Assembly: GCF_014197055.1 (NCBI RefSeq)
Contig: NZ_JACIEW010000003.1
Span: 310,001 to 374,000, forward strand
DNA from: Devosia subaequoris
GTDB lineage: Bacteria; Pseudomonadota; Alphaproteobacteria; Rhizobiales; Devosiaceae
Direction of reading: 5' to 3'
Length of the DNA: 64,000 nt
The notes beneath the pieces are model-generated. The model did not search any database and was not told where the DNA came from. It saw nothing but the letters and a program-made list of their open reading frames with translations. The position numbers and the translations under genes were made by a program. Each line of letters starts with the position of its first letter. The first letter of the stretch is position 1. Below, piece by piece: positions 33,897 through 43,484 of the stretch.

Positions 33897-35564
33897 TCAC
33901 CGGATCCTGCTCGACGTGCGGGCGAGCAGGATCACCGGAAGGATGCCGATGGCCACGATGATCAGAGCGGCCAAAGCCGCATCTTCATAAGTGCCGCGCG
34001 CCGCTTCGCCGTAGAGCAGCGTGGCAAGGCTCTCGAAGTTCAGCGGCCGCAACAACAACGTCGCGGGAAGCTCTTTCATGCAATCAACGAAAACAAGCAG
34101 TCCCGCCGCCGTCAGTGCTGAGCGGGACAAGGGCAAGTGAACGCGCAACAGCGTCCCGCTCGACGACTGGCCCAGCGTGCGGGCCGCATGGTCGTAAGCA
34201 GGCGGAATCCGGCTCAATCCGGCTTCAATGCCCCCCGCCGAAATGGCCATGAAGCGGGCGGCATAGGCGTAGACCAGCGCGGCTCCCGATCCGAGCAGCA
34301 ACAGCCCCCCCGGCAATCCCGTCCAGGCCGTCCACCAGCCCCCCAACGCGCGATCGAACGCCGCGACTGGCACCAGAATGCCAATTGCCAACACAGTTCC
34401 CGGTACCGCATAGCCCAGGGAGGCTATGCGCATCGCCGCGCTGGCCCAGGTTGAAGCGTGCAGGCGTGAGGCATAGGCCAGCGCAAAGCCAATGGCCAGA
34501 ATGGTCAATGTCGCGATCGCCGAGACGCTAACCGTATTGGCGGTGGCGCGCAGCAATGATCCCGACAGACCGGCAAATTCCAGCCGCCGCGCGGCGGCCA
34601 CGACCAGGTAAATCGCCGGACCGGCAAACCCGATCAGGATCGGCGCCACACCCAGACCGAAGGCGATCGCGGCAGCAGGCCCCTTGAGCGCAAATCGCTG
34701 CATCTGCCGCGCATTCTGCGCCGTGGAGGCAAACCGTCGATTGCGCCGCGCCCATCGCTCGAGCATCAATACGGCCAGCACCAACACCAGCATGCCAATG
34801 GCGATCTGCGCTGCTCCTGCCAGATCCGTGCGCACGATCCAGGTCGTGTAGATGGTTGCAGTCAAGGTGCGCACGCCCAGAAATTGCGCCGCCCCCACAT
34901 CGTTGAGCACTTCCATCAGAACCAGCGACACCCCAACGACGATAGCCGGCCGCGCCAAGGGTAGCGCCACCCGCCAGAAAATGGCGGAGCGTGGCACGCC
35001 GAGCGTCCGCGCAACTTCGGTAACGTTGGCCGCCTGGGTCAGGAACATGGCCCGAGCCGTCAGGTAGACGTAGGGATAAAGGACGAACCCGAATACCAGG
35101 ATTGCGCCCCACATCGCCCGTAGATCGGGCAGGCGGAACTGGCGCGGACTGGAGTAGCCCAGCATCCAGCGCAGCACGCCCTGCACCGGCCCCAACGGGT
35201 TCAGGATATCGAGATAGGCATAAGCCATGATGTAGGTCGGCACCGCCAAAGGCAGCAATAGCGCCCATTCGAGCACGCCGCGCCCGCGGAAATCATAGGC
35301 GCTGACAATCCACGCCGCGCCGGTGCCGACCATGGTCGCGATCAGGCCAGAACCGGCCAGAAGCACCAGCGTATTCCAGGTCGACTGCGGCAGAACGAAT
35401 TGGAAGATGTGGCCCCACAGCCCCCCGGTATCGGCCACCGCCGTTGCCGCAATCGCCACAATGGGGACAAGCGCAAGAGCCGCCGCGACAAACGCCACGG
35501 CGGCCCAGGGGCTGATTGCGATATCAGGGCGGCTTCGTCGGCGCCCTCGAGTCATGTCGGCCAT
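33897..35564 (-). CDS. fbpB: Ferric-iron-type ABC transporter permease (fused double domain)
   Basis: A 555-residue inner-membrane protein of the FbpB/AfuB/ThiP class with about twelve hydrophobic segments and two transport-permease domains in one chain (EAA-type loops near EVARTLGVPRSAIFWRVALP and DHAARTLGQSSSGTLLRVHLP). Downstream of the binding protein with a hairpin in the 38-bp gap. The start is uncertain because no clear ribosome-binding site precedes either candidate ATG (35564 or 35555). Iron specificity is inferred from the binding protein. Confidence 0.85.
   Translation of the reverse strand: MADMTRGRRRSRPDIAISPWAAVAFVAAALALVPIVAIAATAVADTGGLWGHIFQFVLPQSTWNTLVLLAGSGLIATMVGTGAAWIVSAYDFRGRGVLEWALLLPLAVPTYIMAYAYLDILNPLGPVQGVLRWMLGYSSPRQFRLPDLRAMWGAILVFGFVLYPYVYLTARAMFLTQAANVTEVARTLGVPRSAIFWRVALPLARPAIVVGVSLVLMEVLNDVGAAQFLGVRTLTATIYTTWIVRTDLAGAAQIAIGMLVLVLAVLMLERWARRNRRFASTAQNARQMQRFALKGPAAAIAFGLGVAPILIGFAGPAIYLVVAAARRLEFAGLSGSLLRATANTVSVSAIATLTILAIGFALAYASRLHASTWASAAMRIASLGYAVPGTVLAIGILVPVAAFDRALGGWWTAWTGLPGGLLLLGSGAALVYAYAARFMAISAGGIEAGLSRIPPAYDHAARTLGQSSSGTLLRVHLPLSRSALTAAGLLVFVDCMKELPATLLLRPLNFESLATLLYGEAARGTYEDAALAALIIVAIGILPVILLARTSSRIR
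33903..33933. terminator. Hairpin at convergent phnE / fbpB ends
   Basis: Perfect eleven-pair stem GATCCTGCTCG / CGAGCAGGATC, 9-nt loop, no T tract. It overlaps the last fbpB codons and lies 20 bp after phnE2, so it may stop or stabilise the phn transcript. Confidence 0.5.
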
Positions 35565-35572
35565 AAGGAAGA

Positions 35573-35593
35573 GCGGCGTCCTTTGGACGCCGC
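35573..35593 (-). terminator. Intercistronic hairpin after fbpA
   Basis: Nine-pair perfect stem GCGGCGTCC / GGACGCCGC, 3-nt loop; on the minus strand followed by TCTTCCTT. Sits between binding protein and permease. Confidence 0.65.
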
Positions 35594-35602
35594 GCCAATG
35601 CT

Positions 35603-36631
35603 CTAATTGCTGAAAGTGTCGAAGTTGACTTCGTCGACCAGTTCGCTGGCCCGTTTGCGGTACGGCAGCACCTCGGTCAGCGACAGGCTGTCGGGTTCCA
35701 GCGTGCCAAATTCCGCAATGATCGGATGAACCTCGGCGGTCGTGGACACCGGGTATTCGAAATTGGCTTCGGCATAGAGCTTCTGCGCCGCGTCGGAGAC
35801 CAGATATTCGAGCAGTTGGACCGCTTCTTCACGATTGGGAGCATGCGCCGCCACAGCCGCACCGCTGACATTGACCAGCGTTCCGCCGCCCTCAAAGGTC
35901 GGGAGGATGACCTTGACCGCATCTGACCAGCCCTTTTGCTCGTCGCCGCTGGAGCCGCTGGCCATCAGACCGTAATAGTAGGAATTGGCCACGGAAATAT
36001 CGCAGACACCAGCCGCAATGTCGCGCGCACCATCACGGTCGCCACCAGCGGCGGGACGCGCCTGATTGGCCTTGATGCCTTCAAGCCAGCTGCGTGTGGC
36101 ATCCTCACCATACTTGGCCATATAGGCCGCGAACATCGCGGTATTGTAGGGGTGCTGGCCCGAACGGATACACAGCTTGCCGCGGAATTCTTCGTCGTCG
36201 AGCTGCTCATATGTGATGCTGTCGAGATCGAGTTCCTTGGCCGCATAGACAACGCGGGCACGACCCGACAGGGCAAACCAATTGCCTTCGGCGTCCCGCA
36301 GCGAGGCCGGAACGGCCGCTTCAAGGATTTCAGACTCGACCGGCTGGGTGACACCGGCATCGACCAGATCGATCAGGGCGCCGAAGTCAACGGCCATCAA
36401 CAAGTCGGCCGGCGAGCTCGCGCCCTCTGCCTGAACCCGCTCGATCAGGCCGCTCTCGAGAAAAACTGTGTTGACCGCAATGCCGGTCTCAACCGTGAAA
36501 GCATCGAGGATCGGCTGGATCAGGCCCGGCTCACGCGTGGTGTAGATATTGACTTCCTGACCCAGCGCCGGGACGGCCACCGCCATTGCCAGCACGCTGG
36601 CCACAGCAAAACTCTTGAAATGCTTGCGCAT
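35603..36631 (-). CDS. fbpA: Ferric-iron-type periplasmic binding protein
   Basis: A 342-residue FbpA/FutA-type binding protein. Signal peptide about residues 1-25 (VLAMAVAVPALG-QE), mature start EVNIYTTREPGLI. The adjacent tyrosines in NSYYYGLM are the usual Fe(III) ligands of the family, and the SGRARVVYA block is typical. The ATG at 36631 follows GGGAG. Related members bind other metals or thiamine, so iron is likely but not proven. Confidence 0.87.
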   Translation of the reverse strand: MRKHFKSFAVASVLAMAVAVPALGQEVNIYTTREPGLIQPILDAFTVETGIAVNTVFLESGLIERVQAEGASSPADLLMAVDFGALIDLVDAGVTQPVESEILEAAVPASLRDAEGNWFALSGRARVVYAAKELDLDSITYEQLDDEEFRGKLCIRSGQHPYNTAMFAAYMAKYGEDATRSWLEGIKANQARPAAGGDRDGARDIAAGVCDISVANSYYYGLMASGSSGDEQKGWSDAVKVILPTFEGGGTLVNVSGAAVAAHAPNREEAVQLLEYLVSDAAQKLYAEANFEYPVSTTAEVHPIIAEFGTLEPDSLSLTEVLPYRKRASELVDEVNFDTFSN

Positions 36632-36778
36632 AGTCGAACTCCCATTGCGACGACGTTGAGGTGCCCGGATCGGTCCGCCACACCCTGTTCGAGGCCGCAA
36701 AAGCCATATCGGATAGTAGAAGTCAAGTTTTTCTGAGGCACCTTAGAATCGATCTAAACTATTGATTGTGCTCAATAA

Positions 36779-37810
36779 TCAGACCGGTTCGTTTTCCGAT
36801 GGAAATATCAATACCTCATGCGCATTTACGGCGATTTTCACCGTATCGCCCGGGCGCACATCATGTCGTGACGTACCGCGCATCACCAGGGGCTCATCCA
36901 TCCCCTCGACGGCCAGCAGCAGTTCCTCGATTTCACCCAGAATGGTCCGGTCTAACACCTGCGCGGGAAGGCCGGCCTCGCTCAGGATGATCGACTGCGG
37001 CCGCAGCAGCACCTTTGGCACCCCCTCAAGACCCGGCGCAGGAAAGCGCCCAAGTGGCGTCTCCAGCACATTGGCCTTCAAACGCGCCGGAATTACATTC
37101 ATGATAGAAAAGAACGAGGCGGCGTAGGCAGTCCAGGGCGCATCATAAATGCGCTCGCCGGTCCCCATTTCAACCAGGCGGCCTTTTTGCATCAGCGCCA
37201 CCATGTCCCCAATGGCCAAGGCCTCTTCCGGATCATGGGTCACGACCACTGCCGTCATGCCCAGCTCCCGCACGATTGACAGGGTCTCGTGCCGCACACG
37301 ATCGCGCAGGCCGCGGTCCAGATTGGAAAATGGCTCATCCATCAGCAGCAGCCGGGGTTGCGGCGCCAGGGCTCGTGCCAGGGCCACTCGTTGCTGCTCG
37401 CCGCCGGACAGCATATGCGGGTAGCGATCCGCCAGGGCTGTGATGCCGATGCTGCTCAGAATTGAGTCTACACGGGCCCCACGCTCTGCGCGCGGCAGCC
37501 GGCCGAGCCCAAAGCCGATATTGTCGCGCACGCTCAAATGCGGAAACAGGGCATAGTCCTGGAACATGAAGCCGACCCGGCGATGCTCTGGCTCGACAAA
37601 CACGCCGGGCGCCGACATCGGCGTACCCTCAATGGTAACACTGCCGGCATCGAGCGTTTCTATGCCCGCGATCGTTCTGAGCAGCGTCGATTTCCCGCAG
37701 CCGGAATGCCCGACCAGGCACAACACCTGTCCGGCCCCGATCTCGAGTGAGACATCGTCAAGCGCCGCGACACGGCCGAAATGCCGCGTGACGCCGGACA
37801 GGACAAGCAT
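36779..37810 (-). CDS. fbpC: Ferric-iron-type ABC transporter ATPase
   Basis: A 343-residue ATPase with Walker A GHSGCGKSTLLR, signature LSGGEQQRVALARA, Walker B LLLMDEPFSNLD and a C-terminal TOBE-like domain, as in FbpC. The ATG at 37810 is preceded by AAAAAGGC at good spacing; 37828 is an alternative with poor spacing. It lies upstream of fbpA on the same strand with a 147-bp AT-rich gap that probably contains a separate fbpA promoter. A Fur- or RirA-type site is not obvious to me. Confidence 0.87.
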   Translation of the reverse strand: MLVLSGVTRHFGRVAALDDVSLEIGAGQVLCLVGHSGCGKSTLLRTIAGIETLDAGSVTIEGTPMSAPGVFVEPEHRRVGFMFQDYALFPHLSVRDNIGFGLGRLPRAERGARVDSILSSIGITALADRYPHMLSGGEQQRVALARALAPQPRLLLMDEPFSNLDRGLRDRVRHETLSIVRELGMTAVVVTHDPEEALAIGDMVALMQKGRLVEMGTGERIYDAPWTAYAASFFSIMNVIPARLKANVLETPLGRFPAPGLEGVPKVLLRPQSIILSEAGLPAQVLDRTILGEIEELLLAVEGMDEPLVMRGTSRHDVRPGDTVKIAVNAHEVLIFPSENEPV

Positions 37811-37960
37811 GGACTTTGCCTTTTTCATGCCTGCTAGTGGCGTTCGGCCCGCTCGATTGTCAAGTGATGCAGGCAAACCTGCCTGATCGGACTGTGTTCG
37901 AATTGTAGGTGAAGGAGAGGGGACTGGAGAAGACAACCATGTATCTCCAGCGTCTCGCGT

Positions 37961-40504
37961 TCATGTCACCGCCATCTCAGCCGTCAGGGCCTGCTTCAGT
38001 TTGAAGTAATTCGGCCAAGCTTCGTTCTTGCTGCGCTCAATAGCGGCTGCAAGCGAAAAGCCGTTGGCGGCACTGACCTTGGGCAGCTCGTCCCAACCCA
38101 CCGGGACGGCCACCGGGGCGCCTTCTCGCGACCGTACCGAAAAGGGGCAGATCGCAGTCGAGCCGCGTTCATTGCGCAGATAGTCAATGAAGACACGTCC
38201 CTTGCGCTGTGCCTTGGAAAGGCTCGCCGTGTAGCGCTGCGGCTCCTCATCCGCCAACGTCTGGGCAAGCCCCTTGCAAAAGGCTTTCGCCTCCGGCCAT
38301 TCAGCCTTTGGCCGCAAGGGCACGATGACGTGGATGCCTTTGCCACCCGAGACCATCGGGAAACTGACCAGTCCCAAATCCTTGAGCCGGTCGCGAATGT
38401 CGAAGGCAGCGCTGACAATGGCTGAGAAATCCAGGCCTTCGTCCGGATCGATATCAAACACCAGGCGGTCAGGCTTCTCGATATCGTCGAAATGTGAGCC
38501 CCAGACGTGCCATTCGAGCACGTTCATCTGAGTGCCCGCCACGAGCCCGGCCAGATCCTCGACATAAAAATAGTCTTGTTTCTCGCCGTCCTTTTCCACC
38601 ACGGACCCGGAGCGCAATTGCTCTGGAAAACCGCCCGTATCGTGCTTCTGGAAGAAACACTGCTTGGTTCTCCCCTGCGGGCACCGCACCAGGCTCAACG
38701 GCCGCCCTGTGATATGGGGCAGCATGGCCTCGGCCACGTCCTCGTAATAAGCGACGATTTGCGACTTGGTGATCCCTTGCCCAGGATAGACTATCCGGTC
38801 CGGGGAGGTCAGGCGAACACCCAGCTTTTCAGCGACGGCCTCGCCATCATCGTCAAGACTCTGGCTTTTTTCCATGCTTACCTCCTTGGCGGGCTTGTCG
38901 CCGCGCAGGCCGATAAAGCTGGGATGGCGCAGGATATCGTCGCCCGTCAGCTCGGTATAGGCGATCTCGGCGACCAAATCCGGGGTGACCCATTTGGAGC
39001 CGCGCGCGCGATCCTTAGGCACGGCAGCGAACGGGCTGGTCTTGCGCTGGCGCTTCTCTAGCGCCTGGCCCAACTCGGCCAGCATGTCCTGGCTGAAGCC
39101 GGTGCCCACGCGCCCACGGTAGAGCAGCCTGTCCCCTTCCCATGTCCCCAGCAGCAGCGAAGCAAACCCTTTGCGTTTGGACGAAGGCGACCAGCCACCG
39201 ATGACAAATTCCTGCCGTTTGAGGCACTTGATCTTGAGCCAGTCCTTGCTGCGCGCACCCCGATAGGACGCATTGGCACGCTTGGCGATCACACCTTCAT
39301 GCCCATCGCGGCACAGGGCATCGAGCACGCTCTGCCCATGCCCTTCCACATGCGATGAATACTGCACGGGATCGTTTTTGGCCGTTTTGGAGAGCAGCTT
39401 TTCAAGCCGCGCCTTGCGCTCGGTCAGCGGCAGCTTGGTCAAATCCTTGCCATCGGCCTCGAGCAGGTCGAATGCGAAATATTCGAGCCGCCCGCCATCA
39501 GAAAGCACCGCCTTGAGCGTCGAGAAGTCCGTGCGCCCCTTGTCATCGAAAGCGCAGATTTCTCCGTCGATCAGCGCTGAGCCGATCTTGAGCTTTTGCA
39601 ATGGCGCCACCAGGGCACCAAACTGCTCGGTCCAGTCCAGTCCATTGCGTGTGTAGAGACGCACATTGTCGCCGGCAACTGCAGCCAGGCAACGATAGCC
39701 GTCATATTTCATTTCAAACAGCCAGTTCTCGCCCGCCGGTACGCTGTCGACCAGCGTCGCCAATTGCAATGAGCGAAAGGCCGGCGTTTTGTCCGGCTTC
39801 GCCTTGGGGCGCTGCGGAGCCTTGTTGATCTCCTCCGCATTTTCCGGCTCGGAATGCCAGACCGCCTCCGCCGGTACTCTGGTTTTCTTCACTGGCTTGG
39901 TGCCGGAGGCAATCCCCTTGAGGTCCCGGCCAGTTTCGATTGATCGGGTGAAACGCGTGGTCAGCGTATTCTTGTCGCGCGCATAGGTGTCCCGATGCTT
40001 GATCAGAAGCCAGTTTTCCCGGTTCGGAGCATTCCGGCGCTTGGTGTCGCGTCCCTTCATGTGCACCAGCACATATTCGCCCTTCATGCGCTCACCGTAG
40101 AGCCTGAGCTTGAGGTCGCCGCTTTCGAGCCCCTCATGCGGATCACCGATCGGCTCCCAGGTGCCGCGGTCCCACAGCATCACGGTGCCGCCGCCATATT
40201 CGCCTTCGGGAATGGTGCCCTCGAAGCTGCCATAGTCCAGCGGGTGGTCCTCAACGCGCACGGCCAGGCGCTTGTCGGCAGGATTGTTGGACGGCCCCTT
40301 GGTGACCGCCCAGCTCTTGAGCACCCCATCGAGCTCGATGCGGAAGTCATAGTGCAGCCGGGTGGCGTCGTGCTTTTGCACCACAAAGCTGCCGCGTCCG
40401 GACTTGCTACCTTTGGGCGCATCACCAGCCGGCTCTTGCGTCTTGGCGAAGTTGCGCTTGGCCTTGTAGTCGCGGAGCAGATCCCCTGCCTTGTCTGCCG
40501 CCAT
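37961..40504 (-). CDS. ligD: Multidomain NHEJ DNA ligase D
   Basis: An 847-residue LigD with three domains: 3'-phosphoesterase (about residues 35-175, HDATRLHYDFRIELDG), ATP-dependent ligase (about 245-530; adenylated Lys266 in FEMKYDGYR) and primase-polymerase (about 560-835, with the DxD pair in LVFDIDPDEG). It ends-processes and seals double-strand breaks held by Ku. The ATG is 2 nt after the ku stop, so ku-ligD is an operon. Domain order PE-ligase-polymerase is the usual rhizobial one. Confidence 0.95.
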   Translation of the reverse strand: MAADKAGDLLRDYKAKRNFAKTQEPAGDAPKGSKSGRGSFVVQKHDATRLHYDFRIELDGVLKSWAVTKGPSNNPADKRLAVRVEDHPLDYGSFEGTIPEGEYGGGTVMLWDRGTWEPIGDPHEGLESGDLKLRLYGERMKGEYVLVHMKGRDTKRRNAPNRENWLLIKHRDTYARDKNTLTTRFTRSIETGRDLKGIASGTKPVKKTRVPAEAVWHSEPENAEEINKAPQRPKAKPDKTPAFRSLQLATLVDSVPAGENWLFEMKYDGYRCLAAVAGDNVRLYTRNGLDWTEQFGALVAPLQKLKIGSALIDGEICAFDDKGRTDFSTLKAVLSDGGRLEYFAFDLLEADGKDLTKLPLTERKARLEKLLSKTAKNDPVQYSSHVEGHGQSVLDALCRDGHEGVIAKRANASYRGARSKDWLKIKCLKRQEFVIGGWSPSSKRKGFASLLLGTWEGDRLLYRGRVGTGFSQDMLAELGQALEKRQRKTSPFAAVPKDRARGSKWVTPDLVAEIAYTELTGDDILRHPSFIGLRGDKPAKEVSMEKSQSLDDDGEAVAEKLGVRLTSPDRIVYPGQGITKSQIVAYYEDVAEAMLPHITGRPLSLVRCPQGRTKQCFFQKHDTGGFPEQLRSGSVVEKDGEKQDYFYVEDLAGLVAGTQMNVLEWHVWGSHFDDIEKPDRLVFDIDPDEGLDFSAIVSAAFDIRDRLKDLGLVSFPMVSGGKGIHVIVPLRPKAEWPEAKAFCKGLAQTLADEEPQRYTASLSKAQRKGRVFIDYLRNERGSTAICPFSVRSREGAPVAVPVGWDELPKVSAANGFSLAAAIERSKNEAWPNYFKLKQALTAEMAVT

Positions 40505-40506
40505 GC

Positions 40507-41367
40507 TCAGCTCGCTTTCTTGCGTTTAGGTTTGCTGGTTGCCGGCCGTTTGGTCGAAGCCTTCTTCTTCTCGCCGCCTTCCAGGCTCTCCTTGAGGGCC
40601 GCCATCAGATCGACCACATTCTCGCCGCTCGGACGCTCGGGCGCTTCATCTGCTGTCGCGGTGATCTTGCGCCCCTTGGACTTCAGCTTCCGCTTGATCA
40701 GGTCCCGCAGGGCGCCCTGGTAATGATCCTTGAAGGCGCCGGCATCAAAGGGAGCGGTCTTTTTTTCGATCAACGCGGTGGCGACCTCCAAGAGGTCCGC
40801 CTCGGCTTTCTTGCCGGAAATCTGCGAGAAAAAGGGATCGGTTTTGCGAATCTCTTCCTCATAGTGAAGTGTCTCCAGCATCAGCCCTGTGCCGGAAGGC
40901 TTGATGGCTGCCAGATATTCCTTGCCCCGCATGGAGAGCTGGCCCAGGCCGACCTTTTCGGTCTGGCGCAGGGCATCGCGAATGACCCGGAATGCGTCCT
41001 CAGCCAATTCGTCCGTGGGCACCACGAAATAGGATTTGTCGAAATAGATCGGGTCGATCTCGCAGGCCCCAACGAACTGGGTCAGTTCCAGCGTCTTACG
41101 GGTCTCGAGTTTGACCGCGTCGATTTCGTCGTTGGTGAGCAGAACGTAATCGCCCTTCTCATACTCAAAGCCCCGGATGATCTCGTCCTTGTCAACCGGC
41201 CCAACGCCCGCCACGACTTTCTCGTAGTGAATAGGTTTTCCGGTGGGTTCGTGTATCTGCCGGAAGCTTGGCCGGGCCCCGGATCGGGCGGCGCTGAACA
41301 ATTCCACGGGGATGGCGACCAGCGACAGACGAAGCTGGCCTTTCCAGATTGGACGCGAAGCAGGCAT
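40507..41367 (-). CDS. ku: Bacterial Ku end-binding protein
   Basis: A 286-residue bacterial Ku: core beta-barrel residues about 5-230 (IWKGQLRLSLVAIPVEL at the start, RQTEKVGLGQLSMRGKEYL in the bridge) and a Lys-rich C-terminal tail (KKKASTKRPATSKPKRKK) like those that help DNA binding or LigD recruitment. The ATG at 41367 matches the family N-terminus; an open extension to 41553 is not conserved. Divergent from topoisomerase IB with 124 bp between. Confidence 0.93.
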   Translation of the reverse strand: MPASRPIWKGQLRLSLVAIPVELFSAARSGARPSFRQIHEPTGKPIHYEKVVAGVGPVDKDEIIRGFEYEKGDYVLLTNDEIDAVKLETRKTLELTQFVGACEIDPIYFDKSYFVVPTDELAEDAFRVIRDALRQTEKVGLGQLSMRGKEYLAAIKPSGTGLMLETLHYEEEIRKTDPFFSQISGKKAEADLLEVATALIEKKTAPFDAGAFKDHYQGALRDLIKRKLKSKGRKITATADEAPERPSGENVVDLMAALKESLEGGEKKKASTKRPATSKPKRKKAS

Positions 41368-41491
41368 GGCGTTTCCAGATATTGGCTCGTTTCGCCAATT
41401 CAACGCCGGACACTCTTCCCCGTTCCGGGCGCTCCCCACTGGAACGTTTATCAGGCCCGAACATTTCCAGCGGGAAATGAGGTGATGGGTT

Positions 41492-42538
41492 ATGCAATCG
41501 GCGAGGATCGTTCTGGACCGGATGCGCGCTGACGAAGCCGGCCCCGAGTTCAAACTTGTCTATTCTTCCGATGAGATGCCGGGCTGGCGTCGGCAGAGAC
41601 GCGGGCGTGGCTTTTCTTATGTCGATGACAACGACAGGCACCCCCGAGCTTCAGAGCTGGTGCGTATCAGGGCTCTCGCCATACCCCCCGCCTGGAACGA
41701 TGTTTGGATATGCAAGGACGGCTGCGGGCATATCCAGGCCACTGGTCGCGACGAGAGGGGGCGCAAGCAATACCGCTATCACGTCGCGTGGACTGAGCAT
41801 CGCAATGCCAGCAAATTCGACACACTGGCGGCTTTTTCCAAGGTTTTGCCGGCCCTTCGCCAGCAGGTCCAATCCGATCTGCGCCGCCGCAGTTTTACCT
41901 ATGAGCGCGTGACGGCATCGGTGGTTTGGCTCCTCGACAACAGCTTGATCCGCGTGGGCAACCCGGCCTATGCCCGGGACAATCAGAGCTTCGGACTGAC
42001 GACACTCAGGCACCGGCATATCGACATCACCGGTTCGACACTGCATTTCCATTTCAAAGGTAAATCAGGAAAGCAGTGGCGTCTGCAACTTGCTGACCGG
42101 CGCATCGCCAATGTGGTTCGCTCGCTGCAGGATATGCCGGGCCAGCACCTGTTCCAGTATGAGGGCGAGGAGGGTCTTTGTGCCATCACCTCGCGCGATG
42201 TGAACGACTATATCGCGGCTTTTGCCGGACCCGACTTTACCTCCAAGCATTTTCGCACCTGGGCGGCCACCGTCAGGGCGTTCGGTCTGTTTTCGACGCT
42301 GGGCCTGCCGGAGACCAAATCCGCCACAGCACGAGCTATCAACAGTGTCATTGATCAGGTTGCCGATCGGCTGGGCAATACCCGTACTGTCTGCCGCCAA
42401 TGTTATGTGCATCCTGCCGTGCCGCAGGCCTGGCAGGATGGCGTCTTGCCCCTACCCGGCCGGCTCAAGCCCATCGAGGGGTTGGACGAAGACGAGGTGG
42501 GGACCAAAGCTTTCTTAGAAAACCTGAACGGCTCTTGA
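41492..42538 (+). CDS. Poxvirus-type DNA topoisomerase IB
   Basis: A 348-residue topoisomerase IB: N-terminal domain about residues 20-95 (GRGFSYVDDNDRHP) and catalytic domain about 105-320. The catalytic tyrosine is Tyr305 in RQCYVHPAV; the conserved arginine and histidine blocks (DNSLIRVGNPAYARDN, SKHFRTWAATV) are present. It relaxes supercoils by transient 3'-phosphotyrosyl linkage. GAGGTGATGGGTT precedes the ATG. It stands alone, next to the ku-ligD operon. Confidence 0.93.
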   Translation: MQSARIVLDRMRADEAGPEFKLVYSSDEMPGWRRQRRGRGFSYVDDNDRHPRASELVRIRALAIPPAWNDVWICKDGCGHIQATGRDERGRKQYRYHVAWTEHRNASKFDTLAAFSKVLPALRQQVQSDLRRRSFTYERVTASVVWLLDNSLIRVGNPAYARDNQSFGLTTLRHRHIDITGSTLHFHFKGKSGKQWRLQLADRRIANVVRSLQDMPGQHLFQYEGEEGLCAITSRDVNDYIAAFAGPDFTSKHFRTWAATVRAFGLFSTLGLPETKSATARAINSVIDQVADRLGNTRTVCRQCYVHPAVPQAWQDGVLPLPGRLKPIEGLDEDEVGTKAFLENLNGS

Positions 42539-42666
42539 TTGGGCCGGGATCGAGCCCTTTCATGACCAGCACACCCACTGCGATGGACGGTGGGTCTGGT
42601 TGAGGCTTGTTCGGTCATGTTTTGAAATGTCTCGATCAGCGCGTCCACGTCATCCCGGCAGTAAGA

Positions 42667-42688
42667 GCAGGCGCCCGAAGGCGCCTGC
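42667..42688 (-). terminator. Hairpin ending the second CUT1/RraA operon
   Basis: Nine-pair stem GCAGGCGCC / GGCGCCTGC with tetraloop CGAA, just after the RraA stop at 42698; only a weak T tract on the minus strand. Confidence 0.6.
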
Positions 42689-42697
42689 ATATCCGAA

Positions 42698-43423
42698 TTA
42701 CCAGGGGCGCTCTTCCAGTTCGACGGTCTTGTCGAAGGGCATGCCCAGCTTCTCGTAGAAGGCGCGACGCATGCGGCGATCCTTGTCCTGCACCATCCAC
42801 GCCCGCTTGGCGATCTCTTCGCCGTCTTCCTGCGGGATCACCACAATGCCGTCGTCGTCGGCAATCACCCCATCGCCGGGGCGCACATACACGCCACCGC
42901 AGGTGATCGGCTTGCCCATAGAGGAGAGTTCGAGCCGACCCGCCATGTGGCGCATGGAGCGAACTGAGCAGAACACCGGGTCCTGCTGCATGATGCATTC
43001 ACCCGAGTCTCGGCATGCACCATCAATGATGAAGCCGACCGACCCTTTGACGCGCGCATCAAGCAGGTTGTTCGAGCCCAGCAGGCCGCAGCGGGACTGC
43101 TTGGTGTCGACCACGTGCACTTCATCAGGGGCACCGAAACTATGGCCCGCCGGCCAGAGGGCGTCGGGATGGCTGCTGCGATCCGGATTGCGCTTATATT
43201 GACGATCATCGAACTCGTCGTAGCTCATCGCCGGGATGGTGCGGTTGATAATGTTGAATTCGGCGGTCGTCGCGATGCCGGCGAAAAAGATGCCGGGGAA
43301 CAACGGTCGCAGCCGCGGATCCATCTCATAGGTGTTCATGTAGCCCATGGAATCCAGGGCGTCGGTTACGTCTGAGGTACGTACCTTACGCAGGATCTCG
43401 AGTGTGCTGCTATTGATAGCCAT
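42698..43423 (-). CDS. RraA-family protein 2
   Basis: A 241-residue RraA/HMG-aldolase-family protein. Arg-Asp motif in IDGACRDSGE, C-terminal IADDDGIVVIP. AGAAGGAAAGTAAC precedes the ATG. Last gene of the CUT1 transporter operon, separated from the ATPase gene by 61 bp with a hairpin. Compared with copy 1 it has an inserted segment rich in charged and aromatic residues (about 70-95), as do copies 3 and 4, suggesting these three form a subgroup with a related substrate. Confidence 0.8.
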   Translation of the reverse strand: MAINSSTLEILRKVRTSDVTDALDSMGYMNTYEMDPRLRPLFPGIFFAGIATTAEFNIINRTIPAMSYDEFDDRQYKRNPDRSSHPDALWPAGHSFGAPDEVHVVDTKQSRCGLLGSNNLLDARVKGSVGFIIDGACRDSGECIMQQDPVFCSVRSMRHMAGRLELSSMGKPITCGGVYVRPGDGVIADDDGIVVIPQEDGEEIAKRAWMVQDKDRRMRRAFYEKLGMPFDKTVELEERPW

Positions 43424-43456
43424 GTTACTTTCCTTCTAGTGATTTCAGGTCTGACG

Positions 43457-43476
43457 GCGCCCGCACATGCGGGCGC
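43457..43476 (-). terminator. Hairpin between CUT1 ATPase and RraA gene
   Basis: Eight-pair stem GCGCCCGC / GCGGGCGC with a 4-nt loop; no T tract, so more likely a processing or stability element than a full terminator. Confidence 0.5.
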
Positions 43477-43484
43477 TGAGGAGC

